In this document: piece after piece, positions 1 through 7,843 of the stretch
Layout: the number at the start of each line of letters is the position of its first letter
How positions within the stretch are numbered: the stretch's first letter is position 1
NCBI GenBank assembly: GCA_046329515.1
Contig: JAXLUM010000001.1
Location: 558,001-622,000, forward strand
DNA: 64,000 bases
Source: Bog-950 sp046329515
Lineage (GTDB): Bacteria; Bacteroidota; Bacteroidia; Chitinophagales; LD1
Reading direction: 5' to 3'
Position numbers and translations under genes: made by a program
Notes under the pieces: generated by a model
What the model saw: only the letters and a program-made list of their open reading frames with translations
Told to the model about the DNA's origin: nothing
The model's database searches: none

Positions 1-2024
1 CCAACCCTTTAATAGCGGTTAAGGATACTATGACAGCACCGGGCCCCGAAACCTGGTACGTATTTACGGCTGATTCTACCGGAACTTATGATATAAAAAC
101 CTGTAACCTTGGCAATACATGCGATACGAAGTTGTATGTGTACGACCATTGCAGCGGCCTTTCCATTAATGAAGGGGTACAGGGTACAACCTATTATGAT
201 GATGACGGTTGCGGCAGCAACTTTCAATCTTTAATTACTGCAGCGCTACAGGCCGGCAGCACTTATTACATACGTGTTGGCGATTATTTAACCTATTGTG
301 CCGGGCATACCATTAATTGGGAAATAAGATTTCACGGCCCTATTGCAGGTTGTATGGATTCTACCTCCTGTAACTATAATCCACTGGCAACTATTAGCGA
401 TGGAAGCTGCGTGTATGCCCCAAGCCCATTATGCCCTGCACCGGATTTAGCTGTTGACCAGAATGAACTGGAGACTTCTATGTACGTAGATAATATTAAT
501 GCAGGTGCGGTTAATTGCTACGTTGGCGAAGGCTGCTTGGCCGGTTATGGTAACCGCCGTATTATTCGTTTTAGCACGCACATACGTAACATTGGTAACG
601 AAGATTATTATATAGGCCCTATGGATACCGTAGGCAGCCAGTTTGTGTATGATGCCTGCCATCAGCACTGGCATTATGTTGGCTATGCCGAATATCTTTT
701 ATACGATCAGAACTGGAACCAAATGGAAGCCGGTTATAAAAACGGTTTCTGCGTGTTGGATTTAGAATGCAGCGGCGGCGGCATGGCGAAATATGGTTGC
801 GGTAATATGGGTATAACCTCAGGCTGCGGTGATATTTACGGCTCCTCATTGGACTGCCAATGGATAGACGTTACAGATATAGATACCGGCACCTATACGC
901 TGGTTGTACGTGTAAACTGGGATAAGTCTCCTGACCGTTTGGGCCATTATGAAAAAACCTATGATAACAACTGGGCACAGGTTTGCTTGCACCTGTATTA
1001 CGACAACGGATTTAAAATGTACGAAGTGCTGCCCAACTGCGCCATTTATGTTGACTGCGCCGGCGACACTTTAGGAAACGCACAAAAGGATTGCAATAAT
1101 GTATGTAACGGCAGTGGTGTGCGCGGCGATTTGGATATTAACCAAATGGCTAACAGTACTGACTTTAACTTATACCTGGACGGTTTGAAAAACGAAACGC
1201 TGAGCTACGCACCATGCACTGACCTTAACGGCGACAGCATGATGACCGTAACCGATGCCGCACGTTTGAATGGATGCTTGCTTAATAATGCTGGCTTACA
1301 CCACCACCCCGGCAATTACCAGAATACGCACAAGCACTGCGATTTTCCGTTTAACATTTACAACCCTAATGACAGCGTAACCTTTAGCATTGCCAATGTA
1401 AACTGGCAGGATAAGTACGTTGATATTAGTGTGTTGAACCCAAGCTGCCAATTGCTGGCCTATGAACTTAAAATGCATGGCCTGCAGGTAGATTCAGTGA
1501 AAAACCTTGCCTTAGGCAACTACACACCTGATATACGTACATCCACAACGGGCCATATTGTAGGTATAGCTGCTGATGAAAACTCCCTGTTCAAGCAATC
1601 GGCAGCATTGAATTTCATACGCATTTACTATCGCTCGCTTACTGATACGGCCATTTGTATAGAGAAGGTAATTGCAGCGGTTAATTCAAACTATGAAGAA
1701 GTGCTGGGTAAAGTAGGCGGTGCATGTGCTTATGAACCGGTAGTTGAACCAAGCGGAATTGTAAGCATAAATAGCGATGCTTTATCGGTTGTTCCTAACC
1801 CTTCAAATGGTTTGTTTGATATCTACCTTTCAGGCCAATCGTTATACGGTGCTGACATACGCATTACCGATGCCTTGGGAAGAATGGTATTAAGCAGAAA
1901 ACATGAAAATTTAAGCAATCACTTTGCAGTGGACCTTGGTGCAGAGCAAAGTGGTTTCTACTACTTACATATCAACCTGAATGGCAGCAGCTTGACCAAG
2001 CGCTTATTGTTAATTAAACAATAA
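1..2024 (+). CDS. Secreted lysyl-oxidase-like protein with T9SS sorting domain (5' end missing)
   Basis: The frame is open to the left window edge, so the true start and signal peptide lie outside. Modules in order: a jelly-roll or pre-peptidase-C-like domain (about 45-340); one Cys-rich repeat of the GCxDxxxCNYxPxATxxDGSC type (about 348-413); a lysyl oxidase domain (about 435-1010); a dockerin-like pair of calcium loops (about 1130-1290); a beta domain; and a C-terminal T9SS type A sorting domain (about 1760-2024). The lysyl oxidase call rests on the copper motif CHQHWH (657-674), a Lys in GYKNGFC (codon 738-740), a Tyr in GDIYG (codon 837-839) followed by CQWID, and a late YxNN. In animal lysyl oxidase the equivalent Lys and Tyr form the lysine tyrosylquinone cofactor. 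The expected reaction is oxidative deamination of peptidyl lysine outside the cell. The domain is clear; the substrate is unknown. Confidence 0.8.
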   Translation, partial: NPLIAVKDTMTAPGPETWYVFTADSTGTYDIKTCNLGNTCDTKLYVYDHCSGLSINEGVQGTTYYDDDGCGSNFQSLITAALQAGSTYYIRVGDYLTYCAGHTINWEIRFHGPIAGCMDSTSCNYNPLATISDGSCVYAPSPLCPAPDLAVDQNELETSMYVDNINAGAVNCYVGEGCLAGYGNRRIIRFSTHIRNIGNEDYYIGPMDTVGSQFVYDACHQHWHYVGYAEYLLYDQNWNQMEAGYKNGFCVLDLECSGGGMAKYGCGNMGITSGCGDIYGSSLDCQWIDVTDIDTGTYTLVVRVNWDKSPDRLGHYEKTYDNNWAQVCLHLYYDNGFKMYEVLPNCAIYVDCAGDTLGNAQKDCNNVCNGSGVRGDLDINQMANSTDFNLYLDGLKNETLSYAPCTDLNGDSMMTVTDAARLNGCLLNNAGLHHHPGNYQNTHKHCDFPFNIYNPNDSVTFSIANVNWQDKYVDISVLNPSCQLLAYELKMHGLQVDSVKNLALGNYTPDIRTSTTGHIVGIAADENSLFKQSAALNFIRIYYRSLTDTAICIEKVIAAVNSNYEEVLGKVGGACAYEPVVEPSGIVSINSDALSVVPNPSNGLFDIYLSGQSLYGADIRITDALGRMVLSRKHENLSNHFAVDLGAEQSGFYYLHINLNGSSLTKRLLLIKQ

Positions 2025-2064
2025 ATGGCAGGTCATTGCGTCTTAAAACATTGACAAAAGGATA

Positions 2065-2082
2065 GTGCAATTAAGCTTGCAC
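2065..2082. repeat. Short inverted repeat between the lysyl-oxidase-like gene and the zinc peptidase gene
   Basis: GTGCAA at 2065-2070 is mirrored by TTGCAC at 2077-2082 with a 6-base loop. It lies 41 bases after the upstream stop codon. No U-run follows, so it is either a weak terminator or an operator-like site for the next gene. Confidence 0.3.
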
Positions 2083-2125
2083 GCTATTTGTATTAATGTT
2101 ACACAACTAAAACAGAAACACAATC

Positions 2126-2812
2126 ATGGGAATTTATGTAATTGTTGGTGTCTTTATGCTTATAAGCTGGTTAGTGAGTATGCGGCTGAAAAGCAAATTC
2201 AATGAATACTCACAGGTGGCTTTCCGTGGCAATTTAAGCGGGGCTGAAGTAGCACAGAAAATGCTGCGCGATAACGGCATTGATGATGTGAAAGTAATGT
2301 CGGTAGAAGGGCAGTTAACTGACCACTATAACCCAACTGAAAAAACGGTTAACCTTTCGCCGGAAGTATTTAACGGCCGTAGCGTAGCTGCTGCCGCTGT
2401 TGCTGCCCACGAATGCGGACACGCTGTGCAGCACGCTAAAGCGTATACCTGGTTAGGGCTTCGCAGTAAGCTTGTGCCTACAGTAAGCTTTGCCAGCCGT
2501 TGGACGCAGTTTATATTACTAGGCGGCATTGTGTTGGCCATGTTTGCGCCAATAATTGGTATTGCCGTAGTAGTAGTGGGCTTAAGCCTGTTTGCCTTAA
2601 CTACATTGTTTTCTTTCATTACGCTGCCGGTAGAGTTTGATGCCAGTAACCGTGGCCTTGCCTGGTTAAATGAATCGGGTATAGTTTCAAGCCAGGAACA
2701 TGAAATGGCTAAAGATGCCTTATGGTGGGCTGCTATGACTTATGTAGTTGCTGCTTTGTCTTCACTGGCTATGCTGCTTTACTACATCTCAATGTTTTTA
2801 CGCAGGAGATAA
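2126..2812 (+). CDS. Membrane zinc metallopeptidase, YugP-like family
   Basis: This 228-residue integral membrane protein carries the zinc-protease motif HECGH in the segment AAHECGHAVQH (about residue 92). A hydrophobic N-terminal helix precedes a soluble part, and three or four further hydrophobic segments follow the motif. This layout is that of the neutral zinc metallopeptidase family typified by YugP (zinc peptidase family 2). A conserved acidic segment (LPVEFDASNR) follows the central membrane helices, as is usual in the family, and is the likely third-ligand region. The physiological substrate is not known for most members. Start ATG at 2126. A rho-independent terminator follows at 2851-2880, so the gene is probably transcribed alone. 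Family call is secure, function is not. Confidence 0.85.
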   Translation: MGIYVIVGVFMLISWLVSMRLKSKFNEYSQVAFRGNLSGAEVAQKMLRDNGIDDVKVMSVEGQLTDHYNPTEKTVNLSPEVFNGRSVAAAAVAAHECGHAVQHAKAYTWLGLRSKLVPTVSFASRWTQFILLGGIVLAMFAPIIGIAVVVVGLSLFALTTLFSFITLPVEFDASNRGLAWLNESGIVSSQEHEMAKDALWWAAMTYVVAALSSLAMLLYYISMFLRRR

Positions 2813-2850
2813 GCAGTAACGGATTGGGATAAACAGACTGATTATATGAG

Positions 2851-2880
2851 CGCTTCCGGAAAGCCGGAGGCGTTTTTTTT
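2851..2880 (+). terminator. Rho-independent terminator of the zinc peptidase gene
   Basis: A 9-bp stem (2851-2859 with 2864-2872, one G-T pair) closes a 4-base loop and is followed by eight T residues (2873-2880). It lies 38 bases after the stop codon. Confidence 0.8.
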
Positions 2881-2919
2881 AAGCGAAACCCATCTACCAA
2901 GGGAATATGCTGAAATCTG

Positions 2920-3578
2920 TTAGCAGCCGACAAAGTTGTGCGTTTGGAAACTATACATATAACCCAGTTGTTCATCCCTGATAAGAGCATTTTCCCATTC
3001 TTCTTGCCCCATGTTCCAGCAGGGCTTCAGCCTTTTCATCAACAAATACTCCAAGCCTTGCATCTACAGTATAGCAATTGATCATGGAATTGGCAAGAGG
3101 ATGGACAGAGTTCTCCGGCGCGCAGAGTGCATTCCCATTTAGTTACTGGTTGGTTGGAAAATCTTATTCGTGCAAGAGCCACTTCAAGAAAATTACCTTC
3201 TGTGCCATTGCTTAATGCGCTACAAAGTTACCTATTGGAAATGACTTAGTAGAGGTTTGATAGTTTCTAAGTTATTAGGGTCGCAGGCTACAATACAGTA
3301 ACTTTCACCATAAGCATACCACAATTCCGAACGGAAAAAGTATAATTGACATCGCTATACAACACTTTTATGCCTTCAGTAAAAGCGGCTTCAAACAACA
3401 TATGGTGTACAGTGTCTTTTTAATGCAGTTGAGATTATAATAGGAACAGTACAGCTTAAGACCGCATAAGTGGCTGTTTCCCTTTTGGTTCGGTAGACGA
3501 CTTCTGCTTTGAGCGCGGTTCGCAGGCCGTAAGAAGTAAGCATAGAACTACAAAAACCATTGAATGTATGTTTCTCAT
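2920..3578 (-). pseudogene. Degraded lipoprotein gene with several frameshifts
   Basis: Read from ATG 3576-3578 on the minus strand, the frame starts with a lipoprotein signal (lipobox LLTAC), then breaks after 40 codons. Protein-like text continues in alternating frames: a short out-of-frame stretch; a return to the first frame (KDTVHHMLFEAAFTEG, about 3416-3330); a shift (ELWYAYGESYCIVACDPNN, from 3327); the first frame again (SNGTEGNFLEVALARIRF, from 3212); another frame (ENSVHPLANSMINCYTVDAR, from 3115); and a last one (MGQEEWENALIRDEQ, from 3012) ending at TAA 2920-2922. At least five frame changes and some in-frame stops are needed to read it through. The intact protein would have had about 215 residues. 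I do not recognise the family. It begins 20 bases after the acyltransferase gene on the same strand, so it was probably co-transcribed. Sequencing error is unlikely because neighbouring frames are clean. Confidence 0.75.
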
Positions 3579-3598
3579 AAGCTCATTTAGGGAGAGTG

Positions 3599-4816
3599 TT
3601 AATTATCTCCATTGTGCGCATTATCGCCGCTGATGAGTTTTGAGTAGCTGACTTTCATACGGATAAAGCGCTTTTCGAAAAATTCATAGGAGAGTGAAGC
3701 CATTAATATAACTACAGCCAGTACCAAGGGGTAAAAAATAAGGTCTGATGCAAGGTGGAGTTTCTCCATCAAGCGGATAGTAAATACGATGGCAATTGGA
3801 TGAAACATATAAAGTCCATAGGATACTTTACCTAGGTAATTGAATACCGGGTTTTCCATTGAAAAAATACGGTGCCGGTTATAAGCAAAGTTGCTAATGA
3901 TGACGCCGAACAGCAAGGCATAAAGTTCTTTATGCAAAACCGGGAATTGAATGCCCGCAAACATTAGCCCAAGCGTTAATAATAATACAGACCATTGCAA
4001 TATGCGGCTGAATAATACTCTGCGGAGCTTGGGTGTTAACGGGCTATCCTGATAAATGATAAGGGCAAAAATGCCACCTATGGCCATACAGTCTATTGGG
4101 GTGGCTTCCCAAAAAGATGCGAGCACTTCTATGGATTTTTTCTGCGGGACAAGGTGAAGCGTTAAGACAATTACAAGATAGATGACCAAAGCTCCACTCA
4201 TTAAGGCCCATTTGTTTTTTACTTTTTTATTGAGCAGCGGCCAAATGAGATAGAATTGTTCCTCTGCACCAATGGACCAGGTCTGTGAAGCATAGGGCAC
4301 TACACCCAGCAAAACCAAAACAAGATTGGGTAAAAAGAAAACATACAGCGCCAGTTTTAGAAAGAGATTATCCCAAGTTACAGCCCTCCCCATTCCAGGG
4401 ATGGTAAGTTGTGGGATGAAAGGTAAAATGAAAAAGGAAAGCAGAACAATAAGAAAGTAAAGGGGCCATATCCTGAGTATACGTCGGATATAGAAATCTT
4501 TAATACTAATGGTTTTGGTTACTTCCTGTTCTTTAAAGAGCAGGAAGGAGATGAGAAAGCCGCTAAGCACAAAAAAAAGAACAACCCCGAGTTTGCCGAT
4601 AATCTGCACAAAACCATTCTCCCAAATGTTGGGTTTGTGGCAGAACACTTTTAGCTGCTCGCTATGATGAATGATAACTAGGAAAGCTGCAATAAACCGC
4701 AGCGCATTTAAATTGGGGAAATAAATTTTTAACGAAGTGGAGGAATTGGCAGACACGGTATAACGGTTCGGGTATGGTATGATGAAGACTATAAGAGATA
4801 ACTTCGCTGTAAACAT
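3599..4816 (-). CDS. Acyltransferase 3 family membrane protein (OafA/YrhL type)
   Basis: This 405-residue multi-spanning protein begins, after a short cytoplasmic tail, with the family signature LNALRFIAAFLVIIHHSEQ (about residues 36-54), whose HH is expected to be catalytic. About ten hydrophobic helices follow, including WSIGAEEQFYLIWPLL in the middle and GKVSYGLYMFH near the C terminus, all typical of acyltransferase 3. Members move acetyl or other acyl groups onto exported or surface sugars; the acceptor cannot be read here. The ATG at 4816 is the only upstream ATG in frame. The gene stands alone, downstream of the terminated ATP synthase operon, with the decayed lipoprotein gene following it. 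Confidence 0.85.
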   Translation of the reverse strand: MFTAKLSLIVFIIPYPNRYTVSANSSTSLKIYFPNLNALRFIAAFLVIIHHSEQLKVFCHKPNIWENGFVQIIGKLGVVLFFVLSGFLISFLLFKEQEVTKTISIKDFYIRRILRIWPLYFLIVLLSFFILPFIPQLTIPGMGRAVTWDNLFLKLALYVFFLPNLVLVLLGVVPYASQTWSIGAEEQFYLIWPLLNKKVKNKWALMSGALVIYLVIVLTLHLVPQKKSIEVLASFWEATPIDCMAIGGIFALIIYQDSPLTPKLRRVLFSRILQWSVLLLTLGLMFAGIQFPVLHKELYALLFGVIISNFAYNRHRIFSMENPVFNYLGKVSYGLYMFHPIAIVFTIRLMEKLHLASDLIFYPLVLAVVILMASLSYEFFEKRFIRMKVSYSKLISGDNAHNGDN

Positions 4817-4882
4817 AAAAAAAATCTCTTTTCTATTGAAGGGAATTCAGCCCTTGGGCTTAGCGTTATAAGATTCTTAAAC

Positions 4883-4909
4883 AAAAAAGGCGGGATGAAC
4901 CCGCCTTTT
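4883..4909 (-). terminator. Rho-independent terminator after atpH
   Basis: GGCGGG (4889-4894) pairs with CCCGCC (4900-4905) around a 5-base loop, flanked by A and T runs. On the minus strand the stem is followed by six U residues, 20 bases after the atpH stop. The hairpin is nearly symmetric, but no plus-strand gene precedes it. Confidence 0.85.
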
Positions 4910-4928
4910 ACTTTTCTGCTTTACGCTA

Positions 4929-5489
4929 TTAGTATTTCTTGATGTAAGAGTTATCGTCAACAATTTTACGGAAACCGTGTAGTTGGTTCTTAACACTGGC
5001 GTCAACCATTTTATCGCCGTAGGTTAAAACAAAACCGCCTATTAACTCAGGGTCAACTTCTTCTGTAAGTTCAACTTCTTTCAGGTTTTCTTTTGCCTTT
5101 AAGTTAGATATAATGCGGTTAACTTCTGCAGCATCTAACTTAACAGCACTGGTAAACTTAACCGGTGTTATGCCTGCAATAACATTGTATTGCGTAATAA
5201 ATGCTTCTGCTATTTCATGCAAATCAGCTTCGCGGCCTTTCTTAATTAAAAGCACAATAAAGCTGTATACCATTTCTGAAGTGTTGCCTTCAAAAACTTT
5301 TTTAGCTATAGCCAGCTTTTTATCAGCGGCAATAATGGGGCTTTTGAAAACAGCTTTTAAATCTTTGCTGGTTTCAAAAATCTCATCCACACGGCGAAAG
5401 TCCTTATTTATTTCAGCCAGTTTGCCCTTTTCCTGGGCCAGCATTATCAGCGATTTTGCGTATCGCTGCGCAACTCTAAATGAACTCAT
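4929..5489 (-). CDS. atpH: ATP synthase F1 subunit delta
   Basis: This 186-residue protein is the delta (OSCP-like) subunit that joins the F1 head to the peripheral stalk. Seen: an N-terminal helical domain beginning VAQRYAKSL, and the conserved C-terminal segment EVDPELIGGFVLTYGDKMVDASV followed by QLHGFRK. Length is usual for the family. It starts 2 bases after atpF ends, so the pair is translationally close. It is the last gene of the atpB-E-F-H unit, and a strong terminator follows. In many bacteria atpA and atpG come next; here they must be elsewhere. Identification is secure. Confidence 0.95.
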   Translation of the reverse strand: MSSFRVAQRYAKSLIMLAQEKGKLAEINKDFRRVDEIFETSKDLKAVFKSPIIAADKKLAIAKKVFEGNTSEMVYSFIVLLIKKGREADLHEIAEAFITQYNVIAGITPVKFTSAVKLDAAEVNRIISNLKAKENLKEVELTEEVDPELIGGFVLTYGDKMVDASVKNQLHGFRKIVDDNSYIKKY

Positions 5490-5491
5490 GA

Positions 5492-5986
5492 TTAGTTAAG
5501 GTTGGTTTCTTTGGCCATTTTATTCACGTATTCGGTATGCTCGCTACTGCCTTTAAGGTCCTTGCGGATAACCTTTTCAGCAATTTCAAGCGCCATTTGT
5601 CCTACTGAGTTCTTTACTTCAGTAATAGCGGCCATTTTTTGGTTGTCAATTTCGCGCAACGCCTGCTTCAGTTTCTCTTCAGCTTCTTTGTTTGCGCGTT
5701 CAACAATATCTGCCTTCAGTTTTTCAGCAGCTTCACGGGCTTCGTGCAATATTTTGTTGCGCTCTTCTTTAGCCTGGTTAAGTAACTCTTCGTTTTTAGC
5801 TACTAACTGGCCCATTTCAGCACGGGCTTTGTTGGCTTCGTTTAAGGTTTCTTCAATTGTTTTTTCGCGCTCCTTAATCATTGCAAGGATAGGCTTCCAG
5901 GCAAACTTGGCAAGGATGAAGAATAATAATCCGAAGATGATGATCATCCAGAAAATAAGGCCAATCGAGGGTTTTACTAATTCCAT
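5492..5986 (-). CDS. atpF: ATP synthase F0 subunit b
   Basis: The 164-residue protein has one N-terminal membrane helix (residues about 8-28: GLIFWMIIIFGLLFFILAKF) and a long charged coiled coil rich in Glu, Lys and Ala. This is the usual architecture of the b subunit that forms the peripheral stalk holding F1 to F0. It lies between atpE and atpH. The atpE-atpF gap is 140 bases and contains a terminator-like hairpin, so transcription of atpF is expected to be lower than that of atpE. Identification is secure. Confidence 0.95.
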   Translation of the reverse strand: MELVKPSIGLIFWMIIIFGLLFFILAKFAWKPILAMIKEREKTIEETLNEANKARAEMGQLVAKNEELLNQAKEERNKILHEAREAAEKLKADIVERANKEAEEKLKQALREIDNQKMAAITEVKNSVGQMALEIAEKVIRKDLKGSSEHTEYVNKMAKETNLN

Positions 5987-6044
5987 GTTTTGTTTCTATT
6001 TCTTTTTAATCAATTCCAAATTCAACTTAACTCCTATTTTTCTT

Positions 6045-6070
6045 CTCCCCTTCGGGGAAACCGAGAGGGG
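6045..6070. repeat. CCCC/GGGG inverted repeat in the atpE-atpF spacer
   Basis: CCCC (6047-6050) is separated by three bases from GGGG (6054-6057), and a second GAGAGGGG (6063-6070) can pair alternatively with CTCCCC (6045-6050). It resembles the short G/C-palindromic sequences often scattered between Bacteroidota genes. No function can be read. Confidence 0.35.
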
Positions 6071-6111
6071 TTAAAAAACAGGCAGCGCAGCCAACCGCTT
6101 TTGCTGCCTGT
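6071..6111 (-). terminator. Terminator-like hairpin between atpE and atpF
   Basis: On the minus strand, ACAGGCAGC (6103-6111) pairs with GCTGCCTGT (6078-6086) around a 16-base loop and is followed by a run of U (6073-6078) then UAA. It begins 16 bases after the atpE stop. It is inside the operon, so partial termination would leave more atpB-atpE than atpF-atpH transcript. This fits the need for about ten or more c subunits per complex; that link is inference. Confidence 0.75.
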
Positions 6112-6126
6112 TTAAGTTTGTTGGGA

Positions 6127-6381
6127 TTACGACTTGAATACTACAAGTAGACCCACAACCATTGCGAAGAAGGCAGCACCTTCAACCAGAGCGGCGGTAA
6201 GGATCATATTGGAACGGATGTCATTAACAGCTTCAGGCTGGCGAGCGATAGACTCAACCGCACCTTTACCGATGTTACCGATACCAACACCTGCACCTAG
6301 GGCAGCTAAACCTGCACCTAAAGCAGCGATACCGTAACCTACTCCAAGGCCACTGGCTTCTAACAATACTGAGTTAAGCAT
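6127..6381 (-). CDS. atpE: ATP synthase F0 subunit c
   Basis: The 84-residue proteolipid forms two membrane helices. The first has the Gly/Ala packing motif (GAGLAALGAGVGIG), the polar loop contains RQPE, and the second holds the ion-carrying acid E67 in LVEGAAFF. The polar residues usual around the site in sodium-type rings (a Gln in helix 1, Ser/Thr after the Glu) are absent, so proton coupling is more likely. It lies 29 bases after atpB and is followed by a terminator-like hairpin before atpF. Identification is secure. Confidence 0.96.
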   Translation of the reverse strand: MLNSVLLEASGLGVGYGIAALGAGLAALGAGVGIGNIGKGAVESIARQPEAVNDIRSNMILTAALVEGAAFFAMVVGLLVVFKS

Positions 6382-6410
6382 GATGTTTGGTTTTATAAAT
6401 GAATAAATGA

Positions 6411-7538
6411 TTATACAATTGATTCGTCGTGGTGGTGTGCTTCCTCAACTGCCGCACCAAAATAAATGGCAGAAAGAAGGGTGAACACATACGCCTGAAT
6501 AAGCGCTACCAACACTTCCATTAATCCCATAAATACATCAAACGCTACTGATAATACCGATACACCTAAGCCGGCATATTTGTTCATTTCGCCGAAGATG
6601 AAGATAAGGCTAAGGAACGCAAGCGCAATAATGTGGCCCGCAGTAATGTTAGCGAACAATCGTATCATTAATACGAAAGGACGCAAAAACACACCCATAA
6701 TTTCAATTGGGGTTAATATCAATAACACAGGCTTTGGCACACCGGGCATAGCAAAAATGTGGCCCCAGTAATGTTTGTTACCGTTTAATAAAACAATTAT
6801 AAAAGTTAAGCAGGCTAATACCAGCGTTACTGCTATGTTACCGGTTAAGTTAGCGCCACCTGGAGGGAAAGGCACCAAACCTAACATATTGCTAAACCAT
6901 ATAAAGAAGAATACGGTCAACAGGTAAGGCATAAACTTTTCATACTTAGGGCCTATTGATTGCTTGGCAATATCATCACGAATGAACATAATGAAAGGCT
7001 CCATGAAAGACTGTAAACCGCTTGGCGCTTTGTTCGGATTCTTTTTGTAAGCAGCAGCTACGGTTAGGAACACGAACAATAATAAACCTGCTACTATAAA
7101 CAGGGTGGCTACGTTTTTGGTAATAGAGAAGTCGTAGATTTTTGCTTCTTCATTGTAAGTGCCGTCGGCATTAGCGGCCTTTATTTCATTACCTACTAAG
7201 GCGTAAGTGTATTTGCCTTCTACCTTTTCATGGCCATGCTCAAACTTGCTGCTCATAAAAAAGTCCATACCCTTATCGGTATAAAGTATGATAGGTAGTG
7301 GAATAGCAACTGATGAGTGGCCTTCGCCCCATAAGTGCCAATCGTGCGAGTCAGAAATGTGCTCGATGATCATTTCACCGGCATCAAATTTTTTCTCACC
7401 TGCTTCTTCAGTAGCGGTGGCCGGATGAGCTTCTTCAGCCTTATTTTCAGCTTCCTGGGCAACTGCAAAGTTCAACAGGAAAACACTAAAAACGGCGGTT
7501 AAAATGTGGCGGAAAGACATGGTAGTTGAATATTTCAT
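6411..7538 (-). CDS. atpB: ATP synthase F0 subunit a, with N-terminal signal peptide
   Basis: The C-terminal two thirds are the a subunit, which forms the proton half-channels: five or six membrane helices, with the essential Arg in MIRLFANITAGHI and the family motif FFIWFSNMLGLVPF. The first about 120 residues are extra: a signal peptide ending near AVAQ, an acidic linker, and a soluble extracytoplasmic segment with HDWHLWGEGH. Extended forms like this are common in Bacteroidota. The open frame reaches 7568, but a TATGTTTG promoter box covers 7562-7569. I therefore place the start at ATG 7538 (375 residues); ATG 7520 is also possible. It is the first gene of atpB-E-F-H. Confidence 0.93.
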   Translation of the reverse strand: MKYSTTMSFRHILTAVFSVFLLNFAVAQEAENKAEEAHPATATEEAGEKKFDAGEMIIEHISDSHDWHLWGEGHSSVAIPLPIILYTDKGMDFFMSSKFEHGHEKVEGKYTYALVGNEIKAANADGTYNEEAKIYDFSITKNVATLFIVAGLLLFVFLTVAAAYKKNPNKAPSGLQSFMEPFIMFIRDDIAKQSIGPKYEKFMPYLLTVFFFIWFSNMLGLVPFPPGGANLTGNIAVTLVLACLTFIIVLLNGNKHYWGHIFAMPGVPKPVLLILTPIEIMGVFLRPFVLMIRLFANITAGHIIALAFLSLIFIFGEMNKYAGLGVSVLSVAFDVFMGLMEVLVALIQAYVFTLLSAIYFGAAVEEAHHHDESIV

Positions 7539-7561
7539 TACACCCTTTTCAAAATCGGGCG

Positions 7562-7569
7562 CAAACATA
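7562..7569 (-). promoter_or_regulatory. Candidate promoter -7 box for atpB-E-F-H
   Basis: On the minus strand TATGTTTG matches the Bacteroidota -7 consensus TAnnTTTG exactly. It sits 23 bases upstream of ATG 7538. The -33 element at the expected distance is poor (TTTC rather than TTTG). Confidence 0.4.
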
Positions 7570-7672
7570 ACAGAATTGACGAATTAGGGAAAGGGATTGA
7601 TGCTTATTTTGTGCTGTATAATAAAGAACTGTTTTTTGCCCGCATGAATCTGCCCTTTAATAGCCCGAAAAG

Positions 7673-7776
7673 GTTGACACAAGTTGACACTTTCAAAATG
7701 TCAATCTTAAAAATTACTGGCTAATCGTTTGATTGACAATTAAATAATAAAATGGCCAATTTTAGAAAGTTGACAC
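7673..7776. promoter_or_regulatory. Repeated GTTGACAC motif in the divergent region between atpB and the SnoaL/VOC gene
   Basis: The octamer GTTGACAC occurs at 7673-7680, 7683-7690 and 7769-7776. A related ATTGACAA lies at 7732-7739 and a degenerate inverse ATGTCAAT at 7699-7706. The first two start 10 bases apart, about one helical turn. This is the arrangement of a multi-site operator in a divergent promoter region. The regulator is unknown, and the first motif is about 110 bases from either atpB box or the plus-strand start. Confidence 0.4.
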
Positions 7777-7843
7777 GGCTGTTTTCTTAACTAATTCTGT
7801 TCGGAGGTCTATAGCCATTCGGCTTAATGCTTAGTTTTGAAAT

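Noticed and set aside
2769..2990. 73-codon minus-strand frame near 2900
   Set aside because: It is one of the frames of the decayed lipoprotein gene run into the zinc peptidase gene, not a gene in itself.
2920..3578. Frame breaks as sequencing errors
   Set aside because: No similar breaks occur elsewhere in 64 kb, and in-frame stops occur as well as shifts. Real decay is more likely, though read data would settle it.
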